A stretch of 64,000 nucleotides of DNA from Petrosia ficiformis (GCA_947044365.1 OX345644.1:1636237-1700236); one strand, 5' to 3'. Positions 10,752 through 21,275 are shown, numbered from the stretch's first letter. The notes: a model not told the origin generated them from the sequence alone. Numbers and translations are program-made.

Positions 10752-12620
10752 GACACCACTCTCTATAAATTAGTATAACATCAGTGACTAGGTTGTTGAT
10801 TACCTGAACTATCTTTTGACTTGACACTACCTCTTGTTGATACACTCTGAACTTTATTAGAAGAGACACCACTCTCTATAAATTAGTATAAATAACACAC
10901 ATCAGTGACTAGGTTATTGATTACCTGAACTATCTTTTGACTTGACACTACCTCTTGTTGATACACTCTGAACTTTATTAGAAGAGACACCACTCTCTAT
11001 AAATTAGTATAAATAACACACATCAGTGACTAGGTTATTGATTACCTGAACTATCTTTTGACTTGACACTACCTCTTGTTGATACACTCTGAACTTTATT
11101 AGAAGAGACACCACTCTCTATAAATTAGTATAAATAACTCACATCAGTGACTAGGTTATTGATTACCTGAACTATCTTTTGACTTGACACTACCTCTTGT
11201 TGATACACTCTGAACTTTACTAGAAGAGACACCACTCTCTATAAATTAGTATAAATAACTCACATCAGTGACTAGGTTATTGATTACCTGAACTATCTTT
11301 TGACTTGACACTACCTCTTGTTGATACACTCTGAACTTTATTAGAAGAGACACCACTCTCTATAAATTAGTATAAATAACTCACATCAGTGACTAGGTTA
11401 TTGATTACCTGAACTATCTTTTGACTTGACACTACCTCTTGTTGATACACTTTGAACTTTAGAAGAGACACCACTCTCTATAAATTAGTATAAATAACAC
11501 ACATCAGTGACTAGGTTATTGATTACCTGAACTATTTTTTGACTTGACACTACCTCTTGTTGATACACTCTGAACTTTATTAGAAGAGACACCACTCTCT
11601 ATAAATTAGTATAAATAACACACATCAGTGACTAGGTTATTGATTACCTGAACTATCTTTTGACTTGACACTACCTCTTGTTGACACACTCTGAACTTTA
11701 CTAGAAGAGACACCACTCTCTATAAATTAGTATAAATAACTCACATCAGTGACTAGGTTATTGATTACCTGAACTATTTTTTGACTTGACACTACCTATT
11801 GTTGATACACTCTGAACTTTATTAGAAGAGACACCACTCTCTATAAATTAGTATAAATAACACACATCAGTGACTAGGTTATTGATTACCTGAACTATTT
11901 TTTGACTTGACACTACCTATTGTTGATACGCTCTGAACTTTATTAGAAGAGACACCACTCTCTATAAATTAGTATAAATAACACACATCAGTGACTAGAT
12001 TATTGATTATCTTTTGACTTGACACTACCTCTTGTTGATACACTCTGAACTTTATTAGAAGAGACACCACTCTCTATAAATTAGTATAAATAACTCACAT
12101 CAGTGACTAGGTTATTGATTACCTGAACTATTTTTTGACTTGACACTACCTATTGTTGATACACTCAGAACTTTATTAGAAGAGACACCACTCTCTATAA
12201 ATTAGTATAAATAACACACATCAGTGACTAGGTTATTGATTACCTGAACTATCTTTTGACTTGACACTACCTCTTGTTGATACACTCTGAACTTTATTAG
12301 AAGAGACACCACTCTCTATAAATTAGTATAAATAACACACATCAGTGACTAGGTTATTGATTACCTGAACTATCTTTTGACTTGACACTACCTCTTGTTG
12401 ATACACTCTGAACTTTATTAGAAGAGACACCACTCTCTATAAATTAGTATAATAACACACATCAGTGACTAGGTTATTGATTACCTGAACTATCTTTTGA
12501 CTTGACACTACCTCTTGTTGATACACTCTGAACTTTATTAGAAGAGACACCACTCTCTATAAATTAGTATAATAACACACATCAGTGACTAGGTTATTGA
12601 TTACCTGAACTATCTCTTGA
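10752..12620. repeat. 121-bp satellite array, left, about 15 copies
   Basis: The unit starts GAGACACCACTCTCTATAAA and ends CTCTGAACTTTATTAGAA; successive starts at 10863 and 10984 give a 121-bp period. Copies vary at a few sites (AACACACATC or AACTCACATC; ATCTTTTG or ATTTTTTG). One copy lacks part of ACCTGAACTATC near 12000. Same orientation as the right array. Confidence 0.95.
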
Positions 12621-12704
12621 GGTGCTAAATAAATGGGCATTATCTGAATTTAACACAAAATGAAATATACATAATTATATAGTTACATTAAGCAGTCCAC
12701 ATAC

Positions 12705-12839
12705 CACCCGGATGATATTTCTTTTTCCAATAATTGTACCTAACATCATGAAGCAAGTCGTACCCATTTTCATATCTCTTCTGAAAGCGTAAAATTTCTT
12801 CTGCTTCAAACAATATATCTAAGTCTAAATCCTCATCAT
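12705..12839 (-). CDS. possible spliced C-terminal exon of the transposase
   Basis: Reading the minus strand, TTTAG at 12845-12840 could be an acceptor, opening a frame that contains LDILFEAEE, RFQKRYENGYD and YNYWKKKYHPG before a possible donor near 12704. A possible donor ATAG/GTAAGA lies near the end of the transposase ORF (about 12900). The RYENGYD...YHP motif is reminiscent of C-terminal tails I associate with some invertebrate transposase-like proteins. Frame continuity across the putative intron was not proven. Confidence 0.4.
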
Positions 12840-12871
12840 CTAAACATTTCATGTACATGTAGGTTAGACTA

Positions 12872-14647
12872 CTACAGCATTAATTGGTCAGTCTTACCTA
12901 TAACTGCTTTCTTTCTTCCTTTATCTTGTTTTTTTTCTTTGTCATTCTTGGCTTTTTTTTTAATTTCTCTAGCGACTTTTTTCTCTTCCTTCAGCCTGGC
13001 TTTCTCTTCTTTTTCTTTTTCTTTTTGTTGCAATAATTGTAAGTTTTCAGCACTTGTTAAAACTCGAGAACTCTTTTTCATTTCTGGATAAACCTTTGGT
13101 CTCTCTGGAAGAGTGGGATATTTCAATAAATCGTCAAAGCTTGACTGTCGTGGAAGAAGTAACATACCACTGGGTGGTGGTGAACAGGAATGACTAGGTG
13201 GGTATGAAGAGTAAGGACTAGAACAAGAAAGTGGAGAAGGAAGGTCATCGATATCTGAAAGCTCAAGATCATTATTTTCGAAAAAGCTTCTTTCTTTTCC
13301 TCTGGATAGACGAGATGGGGTTAGAAGTGGAATGTATGGCAACCTTGACTCCTCAAACAACCTGCTGGCCTTTGGGTCAGCATCATGCAAGACAGCAGAT
13401 GGATCAAATGGATAAATGCCTGTCACTCGAAAAGCTGACATTATGTTGTCTCTGGTCATGGCATTTGACCAAGCTTCATGGAAAAGAGGTGAGAATGAGT
13501 GTTTTGTGACAACCATTCCAGGATTACAACTCATAAATCTATGACAGGCTTGCCTCCAAGCTGTTTTCAGAGGACCAAAACAGCTTCTATCCAACGGTTG
13601 TGAAAGGTGTGTGGTGTTTGGTGGGAGAGTGAATAAAATTATTTCTGCTGTAGCAGCTAAGCGAATGGTCTCTGGATTGTAATGGGATTTGTGACCATCC
13701 ATCAATAAAAGGACTGGTCTACATGCAGGAATATACTTCAAGAAATGGTTCTTAAACCAAAGGTGGAAAAGTTCTTGATCCATCCATCCCGATGAGGATA
13801 GGCCATATATAGTTCCTGCAACCTCACCAGTGGTAAGATAAGGAGCAAGTGTCTTTCGATCCAAAATCACCATAGGCGGCATGCAGAACCCAGCTGCACT
13901 CACACAGCCAACAACAGTCACTTGACCTTTGTTTCCAGATGAGAACATTGCAGGACGCTTGTCTCCAACAGGAAAAATTCCTTTTGGATGTTTTGGCTCA
14001 AATGACATACCTGTCTCATCCATGTTGAAAATTTGATTGGGTTTCCCAATGATATCATACTCCTCTAAAGTATCTTGTAGGATCTCAAAATAACGAGTGA
14101 GAGAGGATGGATCAGAAGCAACAACACGTGCTCTCGATAGAGAAGCAGCTGCACGAAGGGTCAAATTTGGATGCCTTTTACAAAATGACTCCCACCATCC
14201 ATTAGTAACTTGCTTATCTATTCCACGTATTCGGTACATTTGATTAATTAAAGAGATTACTTCGATTCTGGACTTGGCAAACCCAATTGAGGAACACCCT
14301 ATTAAAAATTTAACTAAACAATCCTCTTGCTGGTCTGACAAAATTTTTTTGGGACCACTTTTACTTCCTATTATTGTACGTCCACTTACTCTATCACCAA
14401 GAGTTGACTTAGGCACATTGTACACCTCAGCAGCCTTGCGGACACTCATTCCGTTATTAAGGACAGATGTATAGGCCTTTTCCATCGTCTCTTCAGACCA
14501 AGACTTATATTGTGATGGTCTGCATGATTTGGTCATAGTAACAATACACGAGTGTTGATAATGCTGATGATCTGGTTTCAAAATTCTGTCCTTCAATGGT
14601 TGATGGTGCAGCATGGTATATTTTGTTACTAAAAAATATGCAAACAA
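12872..14647 (-). CDS. pogo/Tigger-like DDE transposase
   Basis: 591 codons without interruption. A pipsqueak-type helix-turn-helix lies at about residues 55-95 (VRKAAEVYNVPKSTLGDRV), followed by a CENP-B-like helical region and a DDE_1 catalytic core: first Asp in FNMDETGM, second in LLLMDGHKSHYN, third in SQPLDRSCFGPLK. The C-terminus is Lys/Glu-rich (KEKEEKARLKEEKK) and probably helical. The true start may be the internal Met of MTKSCRPSQYKSW (residue 38), which lies closer to the HTH. It catalyses cut-and-paste transposition at TA sites. It lies in the middle of the element between two satellite arrays. All three acidic residues are present and no frameshift is seen, so it may be recently active. 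Confidence 0.9.
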   Translation of the reverse strand: MFAYFLVTKYTMLHHQPLKDRILKPDHQHYQHSCIVTMTKSCRPSQYKSWSEETMEKAYTSVLNNGMSVRKAAEVYNVPKSTLGDRVSGRTIIGSKSGPKKILSDQQEDCLVKFLIGCSSIGFAKSRIEVISLINQMYRIRGIDKQVTNGWWESFCKRHPNLTLRAAASLSRARVVASDPSSLTRYFEILQDTLEEYDIIGKPNQIFNMDETGMSFEPKHPKGIFPVGDKRPAMFSSGNKGQVTVVGCVSAAGFCMPPMVILDRKTLAPYLTTGEVAGTIYGLSSSGWMDQELFHLWFKNHFLKYIPACRPVLLLMDGHKSHYNPETIRLAATAEIILFTLPPNTTHLSQPLDRSCFGPLKTAWRQACHRFMSCNPGMVVTKHSFSPLFHEAWSNAMTRDNIMSAFRVTGIYPFDPSAVLHDADPKASRLFEESRLPYIPLLTPSRLSRGKERSFFENNDLELSDIDDLPSPLSCSSPYSSYPPSHSCSPPPSGMLLLPRQSSFDDLLKYPTLPERPKVYPEMKKSSRVLTSAENLQLLQQKEKEKEEKARLKEEKKVAREIKKKAKNDKEKKQDKGRKKAVIGKTDQLML

Positions 14648-15150
14648 GAAATTGTTAAATAGTAGAGTCTAAACATGTGCAAAATCTGGAGCATTAGCTG
14701 CTGAGCTAAAACCCCACACCAATTGAATTCTTTGCATCCCATTGTTGTGTCACTCATAAATGCAAAGCCAACATTCAAAAACAATATAATTTGTTTATAG
14801 AAAGAATGGCACCTCATAATCAAAACTAAAATGGACTACACTAAGTTGACTTGTTTGCTTGTACCTAATTTAGAGAAATTTAGCAATTAAAAAAATGCTA
14901 ATTTTAATACTCGTTAAAATTAATCATGATGAATTATTGGTTAACTATGACTGCTACATTTAGTACCAGCCAAATGTACACTGTTTGAAAATCGCTAAAT
15001 TAAGCACACGCAAACAATAGTCACCTTAACATATATATATATACTGCATGCATGGGGAAAACAATTAACACAATAAGTGGGAAATTAAAAGTGTCTGTGG
15101 TTTCACAGTTTCAACCTTACATAAACACTGTGATAATTATTTTTTCACTA
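14648..15150. other. transposase upstream region
   Basis: AT-rich sequence 5' of the transposase gene; probable promoter region by position. A short (TA)n run lies near 15031. No feature could be assigned. Confidence 0.35.
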
Positions 15151-16770
15151 CAACACACATCAGTGACTAGGTTATTGATTACCTGAACTATCTTTTGACT
15201 TGACACTACCTCTTGTTGATACACTCTGAACTTTATTAGAAGAGACACCACTCTCTATAAATTAGTATAAATAACTCACATCAGTGACTAGGTTATTGAT
15301 TACCTGAACTATCTTTTGACTTGACACTACCTCTTGTTGATACACTCTGAACTTTATTAGAAGAGACACCACTCTCTATAAATTAGTATAAATAACTCAC
15401 ATCAGTGACTAGGTTATTGATTACCTGAACTATCTTTTGACTTGACACTACCTCTTGTTGATACACTCTGAACTTTATTAGAAGAGACACCACTCTCTAT
15501 AAATTAGTATAAATAACACACATCAGTGACTAGGTTATTGATTACCTGAACTATCTTTTGACTTGACACTACCTCTTGTTGATACACTCTGAACTTTATT
15601 AGAAGAGACACCACTCTCTATAAATTAGTATAAATAACACACATCAGTGACTAGGTTATTGATTACCTGAACTATCTTTTGACTTGACACTACCTCTTGT
15701 TGATACACTCTGAACTTTATTAGAAGAGACACCACTCTCTATAAATTAGTATAAATAACACACATCAGTGACTAGGTTATTGATTACCTGAACTATCTTT
15801 TGACTTGACACTACCTCTTGTTGACACACTCTGAACTTTATTAGAAGAGACACCACTCTCTATAAATTAGTATAATAACACACATCAGTGACTAGGTTAT
15901 TGATTACCTGAACTATCTTTTGACTTGACACTACCTCTTGTTGATACACTCTGAACTTTATTAGAAGAGACACCACTCTCTATAAATTAGTATAAATAAC
16001 ACACATCAGTGACTAGGTTATTGATTACCTGAACTATCTTTTGACTTGACACTACCTCTTGTTGATACACTCTGAACTTTATTAGAAGAGACACCACTCT
16101 CTATAAATTAGTATAAATAACTCACATCAGTGACTAGGTTATTGATTACCTGAACTATCTTTTGACTTGACACTACCTCTTGTTGATACACTCTGAACTT
16201 TATTAGAAGAGACACCACTCTCTATAAATTAGTATAAATAACACACATCAGTGACTAGGTTATTGATTACCTGAACTATCTTTTGACTTGACACTACCTC
16301 TTGTTGATACACTCTGAACTTTATTAGAAGAGACACCACTCTCTATAAATTAGTATAAATAACACACATCAGTGACTAGGTTATTGATTACCTGAACTAT
16401 CTTTTGACTTGACACTACCTCTTGTTGATACACTCTGAACTTTATTAGAAGAGACACCACTCTCTATAAATTAGTATAAATAACACACATCAGTGACTAG
16501 GTTATTGATTACCTGAACTATCTTTTGACTTGACACTACCTCTTGTTGACACACTCTGAACTTTATTAGAAGAGACACCACTCTCTATAAATTAGTATAA
16601 TAACACACATCAGTGACTAGGTTATTGATTACCTGAACTATCTTTTGACTTGACACTACCTCTTGTTGACACACTCTGAACTTTATTAGAAGAGACACCA
16701 CTCTCTATAAATTAGTATAATAACACACATCAGTGACTAGGTTATTGATTACCTGAACTATCTTTTGACT
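15151..16770. repeat. 121-bp satellite array, right, about 13 copies
   Basis: Same unit and orientation as the left array, more homogeneous. Begins within a unit at ACACACATCAGTGACTAGG and ends at CTTTTGACTTTGATACACTC. Confidence 0.95.
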
Positions 16771-17036
16771 TTGATACACTCGGAACCTCGTTACCTCGTT
16801 ACCTCAGAAGAGAGTCAAGAGACAGCAGCAAATCTTGCTATCATGTGGACGATAATGCGCATGCTCAAACAAAATTAATAAATTCATCGACCAAGAGTGT
16901 GGTCCCTGATCAATCACAGTTTGCTTTACGACACTGCACATGATCAATCACAATTTGCAGTACACATGCGACGACACAGCAAGACAAGTTTTAAGGGTGC
17001 TTTCGATTAAAAAAAAAGTGTATTTCCCGAAGGTCT
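16771..17036. other. transposon right interior
   Basis: Short segment between the right satellite and the right TIR. Contains two near-copies of ATCAATCACARTTTGC (about 16909 and 16943). No gene is seen. Confidence 0.4.
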
Positions 17037-17252
17037 GGAAAATGAGGTAAACGACCGAGATTAGATAATTTTCGGGCAGCGAGAAAAACGCGTCTACAAA
17101 GATGGTCGCTGTAATCCATAGAGTGTTATTACTGTCAGGCAGTCAGTACTTCTAGCACTACAATATTCTGGTCTTGTGCTTCTTTCAGACTTTCGTGAAC
17201 GGAAAAAACAGCGTCCGATTATACATGGCGTCCGAGATTTGATTGCTTATTC
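17037..17252 (-). repeat. right terminal inverted repeat of the transposon
   Basis: Reverse complement of the left end with substitutions and small indels. Ends GATTGCTTATTC, followed by the duplicated TA at 17253-17254. Confidence 0.85.
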
Positions 17253-17281
17253 TAATTAATAATAATAATAATTGAAATAAT

Positions 17282-17317
<36 letters not shown>

Positions 17318-17372
17318 AATAATAACAATAATAATCATTATACTCTAAGATAAACATGTCATGTTTTATAAT

Positions 17373-17562
17373 CTACAAAACAACTATTTTATCATTAATG
17401 AAGTCACTAACATACAAGTTAAATAGTGAATCTACTGTTATACCACATGGATTATTAAACTCTCTCTCCGTAGTGGAGAGGGAGAGTTTAATATTCCTGA
17501 TGCTATTTTACATTCTTACCAACAGGCTGTGAGATGCAGACAACAGTTGTGGGTTAGTATAT
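17373..17562. pseudogene. T3 3' relic: NHL tail joined head-to-head to a cereblon-like exon relic
   Basis: 17373-17475 is the last NHL blade and stop region on the minus strand. At 17457-17493 the sequence folds back on itself (ATTAAACTCTC... then ...GAGAGTTTAAT). From 17488 it continues as plus-strand sequence matching the exon at 20811-20876 (CCTGATGCTATTTTACATTC, GCTGTGAGATGCAGACAACA). A paralogous version lies at 42373-42556. Confidence 0.7.
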
Positions 17563-17608
17563 GTATAGCCAGTATATTTTATCTATCTATCCATCTACAT
17601 ACGTATAT

Positions 17609-18610
17609 CTATCTATCTCTCTTAATATTCTGTTTGAGGACTGTCTCTACCTCTTCTCTCTGTTTGGTTAGTACTTGAATCTTCTGTTGTACTGCAGTGT
17701 CTACCTGTTGAACTAACTGTCTCTCTGACTGTTGAACTAAATTAATGATTAGTTGAGACTGTGTGTGGATCTGTTTCTTGACATCTTCTCCCTGTTCTGT
17801 GACCTCTCTCTCTCGAGTGATGAGGTTAGTCACTGCTGTATTAACCTCGGCTATTTTAGTTTTGACTTTAGTGAGGTTGGCCTCTATCTCTTGATGATGT
17901 TTGGGATAGGACTCTGTAACGAGGTTGTAATCATGGTTTTGATGTCGGTTACTAAATGTACAATCTTGACAAATAAGCTCTTGACAGGTTTCACAGTAGA
18001 CTTCCAATGGCTCATTATGATTGTTACACTTCATATTTCTATCCTCATTGAATGGAAGTAGTTTAGAAGTATTGAGTACTGCTACATCTTGTACATTGAT
18101 GACCTCATGATTAGAGAAGGGCTGCCATATATTATGTGTATCAAGACATTCTGGACATAAGAATTGAGTACATTGTTTACAATAACCAGTAGCAGAGTTC
18201 TTGTGACAATTATCACAAGAAACGTTTCGATCTTCAAACGCTTTCTTTAGAGTATGTTGTAGTTGAAATAGGCTGTTAATGAAGAAAGCAGTAGGGAATT
18301 CAGCAGGTCCTATGTCGGGTAGTTGTGTGGATTTATGACATGAAGGACAGCTAATGAAATACTTGTCTCCCTGTTAGTAAATAAGATAATGTATAAACAA
18401 TGAAGTGTTAACAAAAGTAGATTGTGTATGTGTGTGTGTGTGTGTGTGTGTTTGTACCTGTGGTTCTTGTGGTAGTTTCTCAATACATTTTAAACAGAAG
18501 CTATGTAAGCATGGAAGAGTTTTGGGGTTAGTATACTGATCCAAACATACATTACATGTTAGTTGTTCATCAAGTTCCTTAAGAGTAGTAGAAGAAGATT
18601 GTTGAGCCAT
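17609..18610 (-). CDS. T3: short TRIM protein lacking filamin and NHL
   Basis: Exon 1 is 18610-18458, the intron 18457-18371 (87 bp), exon 2 18370-17609; the product is 304 aa. It carries a complete RING (all eight ligands), B-box 1, B-box 2 (MKCNNHNEPLEVYC) and most of the coiled coil, then diverges at VLKQ into NIKRDR and a stop, where the gene meets an ATCT microsatellite. An in-frame ATG 78 bp upstream exists (18688), but paralogues begin at MAQQ. A RING/B-box/coiled-coil protein without a substrate domain could dimerise with full-length paralogues and act as a decoy or regulator. That role is inference. T3' has the same truncated end, so the form predates the duplication. Confidence 0.75.
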
Positions 18611-18829
18611 TTCTTTCTCCTTTCTAAAAATAGACTGGTTAATTCCTAATATGGTAGAAATAGTATCTATTATTGTAACTAATAACATTTGTGGTTATGA
18701 ATGGAATGTTCTTGTAATAATTACTACACTACAGTATAATCATGTATTAACCTTATGACATTAAACTATACACTATATTATATATACATACTATGGATAC
18801 ACTGTGTGTACAATCCTTAGCTAATTAGT

Positions 18830-18985
18830 ACACTTTTAAAAGGGTGTGTCCATTTGTGTTAATTAACTGGACCAGACAGATCATGTAGTATGTATACTGA
18901 TAAGTGAGTGTCTCTACTAATCATAATTTTAATATCATTGTGAATGTGAACATACATTACTAATACAATATCACATAGCTCTAGA
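18830..18985. promoter_or_regulatory. conserved upstream block between divergent genes (copy 1)
   Basis: Contains AAAAGGGTGTGTCCATTTGT, GTTAATTAACTGGACC and CAGATCATGTAGTATG. Near-identical blocks lie at 25145-25470, 35885-36035, 43845-44000, 49285-49610 and 63705-63860, each between a minus-strand TRIM gene and plus-strand exons. A bidirectional promoter or enhancer is possible; co-duplication alone could also explain the conservation. Confidence 0.4.
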
Positions 18986-19083
18986 CCCATGTATCACATT
19001 TTAATTTTAAATTAATTAATTAGGATTACTAATTATAAATTAATTAACTAGGATTACAAATTATAAACTAATTATTTAGAATT

Positions 19084-19180
19084 ACTTGAGAGAGAAAGTG
19101 GTTGAACCACAACAACTAAAAACTATTACAAGTGAAGATGACTCCCGATAGTAGACTACCTGTTGATATTACAAGTGGGT
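19084..19180 (+). pseudogene. exon-like segment upstream of the minisatellite gene
   Basis: After ATTTAG the sequence reads [20 protein letters not shown], ending near a GTGGGT or GTGAGT donor. Copies lie at 25507-25610, 36243-36338, 44103-44200, 49649-49752 and 63960 onward. Here an extra C (ACTCCCGATAG) shifts the frame relative to 44160. I could not join it in one frame to the next exon, so coding status is doubtful. Confidence 0.35.
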
Positions 19181-19317
19181 CCATCCATCTATCCATTTAT
19201 CCATCCATCCATCCATCCATATGTCCATCCATCCACTATCCATCCATCCATCTATCCATCCATCTATCCATCCATCTATTCCATCCATCAACCATCCATC
19301 CATTTCATCATTTCTAG
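19181..19317. repeat. (TCCA)n microsatellite
   Basis: Degenerate TCCATCCA/TCTATCCA tract between two exon-like segments. Length differs among copies (25617-25642, 36341-36410, 44201-44316, 49759-49784). Confidence 0.9.
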
Positions 19318-20876
19318 TCTACATCTAGTTTAAGTACTAAACTAACTGATTTGAATGAAACAGATACTGAGAAACTATCAGCAGCTAATGAATGGACTTA
19401 TGAATGCAACAGTACTAAACTAACTGATTTGAATGAAACAGATACTGAGAAACTATCAGCAGCTAATGAATGGACTTATGAATGCAACAGTACTGAACTA
19501 ACTGATTTGAATGAAACAGATACTGAGAAACTATCAGCAGCTAATGAATAGACTTATGAATGCAACAGTACTGAACTAACTGATTAGAATGAAACAGATA
19601 CTGAGAAACTATCAGCAGCTAATGAATGGACTTATGAATGCAACAGTACTGAACTAACTGATTTGAATGAAACAGATACTGAGAAACTATCAGCAGCTAA
19701 TGAATGGACTTATGAATGCAACAGTACTGAACTAACTGATTTGAATGAAACAGATACTGAGAAACTATCAGCAGCTAATGAATGGACTTATGAATGCAAC
19801 AGTACTGAACTAACTGATTTGAATGAAACAGATACTGAGAAACTATCAGCAGCTAATGAATGGACTTATGAATGCAACAGTACTGAACTAACTGATTTGA
19901 ATGAAACAGATACTGAGAAACTATCAGCAGCTAATGAATGGACTTATGAATGCAACAGTACTGAACTAACTGATTTGAATGAAACAGATACTGAGAAACT
20001 ATCAGCAGCTAATGAATGGACTTATGAATGCAACAGTACTGAACTAACTGATTTGAATGAAACAGATACTGAGAAACTATCAGCAGCTAATGAATGGACT
20101 TATGAATGCAACAGTACTGAACTAACTGATTTGAATGAAACAGATACTGAGAAACTATCAGCAGCTAATGAATGGACTTATGAATGCAACAGTACTAAAC
20201 TAACTGATTTGAATGAAACAGATACTGAGAAACTATCAGCAGCTAATGAATGGACTTATGAATGCAACAGTACTGAACTAACTGATTTGAATGAAACAGA
20301 TACTGAGAAACTATCAGCAGCTAATGAATGGACTTATGAATGCAACAGTACTGAACTAGCTGTTGTGGGTACTACAGCTGATATTGTAGCTTGTAAACAA
20401 GAAGAGGAGGCATATTGGTTTGGTCCAAGATTTATCGTTAAACTTATGGGCAGACAAAGATTTAGACTTCTTGAAATATTTAAAAGAGTAGATGGGTAAG
20501 TTTTGAGGCCTAATTATTTTTCAGTAATCCTTCAATAGAAACTTGGTAATTTATTCTACATATCCAAGAATATCCTAATAATCATTATATAATATCCTAA
20601 ACCCAAAATATTCATATTATCCCAAATTATAGATACCCAAGAATATACAAGAATATCCTAACAATCCTTTCAACCTTAATTACTTTATTCCACAGTATGA
20701 TGGATTGTCAAGTTCAAATTTTACCAGAGGTTCTTCAAGATCCTCGACCTCCATTCCTCCTCTCTTGTTCTCCTTCTATTGTAGCTGGGTGTCAGGCTTC
20801 ACTATATGCAGCTCGACTTCCTGATGCTACTTTACATTCTTACCAACAGGCTGTGAGATCCAGACAACAGTTGTGG
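19318..20876 (+). pseudogene. P2: 78-bp minisatellite fused to cereblon-like LON-domain exons
   Basis: The first exon is 19318-20495 (donor GG/GTAAGT), the second 20696-20876 (donor TGG/GTTAGT). The first contains 13 copies of a 26-residue unit (LNETDTEKLSAANEW, TYECNSTELTD), then a LON-like segment VVGTTADIVACKQEEE, LMGRQRFRLLEIFKRVDG. The second continues CQVQILPEVL and ends SYQQAVRSRQQLW. The GTTA-I, GRQRF-LE and DG-QVQILPE motifs match the LON domain of cereblon, the substrate receptor of a CRL4 ubiquitin ligase. Repeats 3 and 4 carry TAG stops (19549-19551 and in GATTAG at 19584-19586). The thalidomide-binding CULT domain is absent, so this is a partial gene. Confidence 0.65.
19337..20355 (+). 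repeat. 78-bp in-frame minisatellite, 13 copies
   Basis: GAAACAGATACTGAGAAACT recurs at 19357 and every 78 bp to 20293. Copies are nearly identical. The unit derives from the coiled-coil exon seen intact at 25656-25812 (AACGAAACAGCTACTGAG, AATGAAAGACTTATGAATGC), with one-base differences that shift the frame after ANE. The paralogous site at 44341-44425 has one copy. Confidence 0.95.
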
Positions 20877-21243
20877 GTTAGTATTTGTATAGCCATCTAT
20901 CTATCTATCCATCCATCAATCTATCTACATTTGTATCTCTCTGTATATTTCTATATATGGCTTGTATTTTGTAATCTGTTTTATAAATCGATAGTTGTGG
21001 TTTGAGCAGACCCTCTCTTTTACAACGAGGGGCTAGATTGAGACTACCTTTCTTCTTGCCTGTCTATAGACTGTATTGTAGCTTGAACATGTGTTCATTT
21101 ATATGCCACGCCCATTAATAATCAAGTCCCTCCAACCACCCACCCCCGGAATTATTTAACTTCATTAACTATGTATATGTCATAAGCATATACATGTAGT
21201 TCATACCTGTAAGAAAGCAATCATAGGGATTACCCTGCTGGCC

Positions 21244-21275
<32 letters not shown>

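Larger units (their letters stand above)
9947..17252. mobile_element. 7.3-kb pogo/Tigger-like DNA transposon with about 215-bp TIRs and TA target duplication
   Basis: The left end GAATAAACAATCAAATCTCG and the reverse complement of the right end GAATAAGCAATCAAATCTCG match, and the match continues imperfectly for about 215 bp (9947-10160 and 17037-17252), including CGTCTAAA/GTAGACGCGTTTTT and GTTTACCTCA. TA flanks both ends (9945-9946, 17253-17254). The paralogous spacer at 42230-42250 reads CAATAATACTAATTAAT with no insert, giving an empty site with a single TA at 42239-42240. Inside are a transposase gene (12872-14647, minus) and two 121-bp satellite arrays. TA duplication and a pogo-type transposase agree with the Tc1/mariner-pogo superfamily. 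Confidence 0.9.

Noticed and set aside
10752..12620. CRISPR-like regular repeat array
   Set aside because: 121-bp units are directly adjacent with no spacers, and the DNA is eukaryotic; it is a satellite.
13231..14474. Plus-strand frames within the transposase region
   Set aside because: Shadows of the minus-strand transposase ORF, which has clear HTH and DDE motifs.
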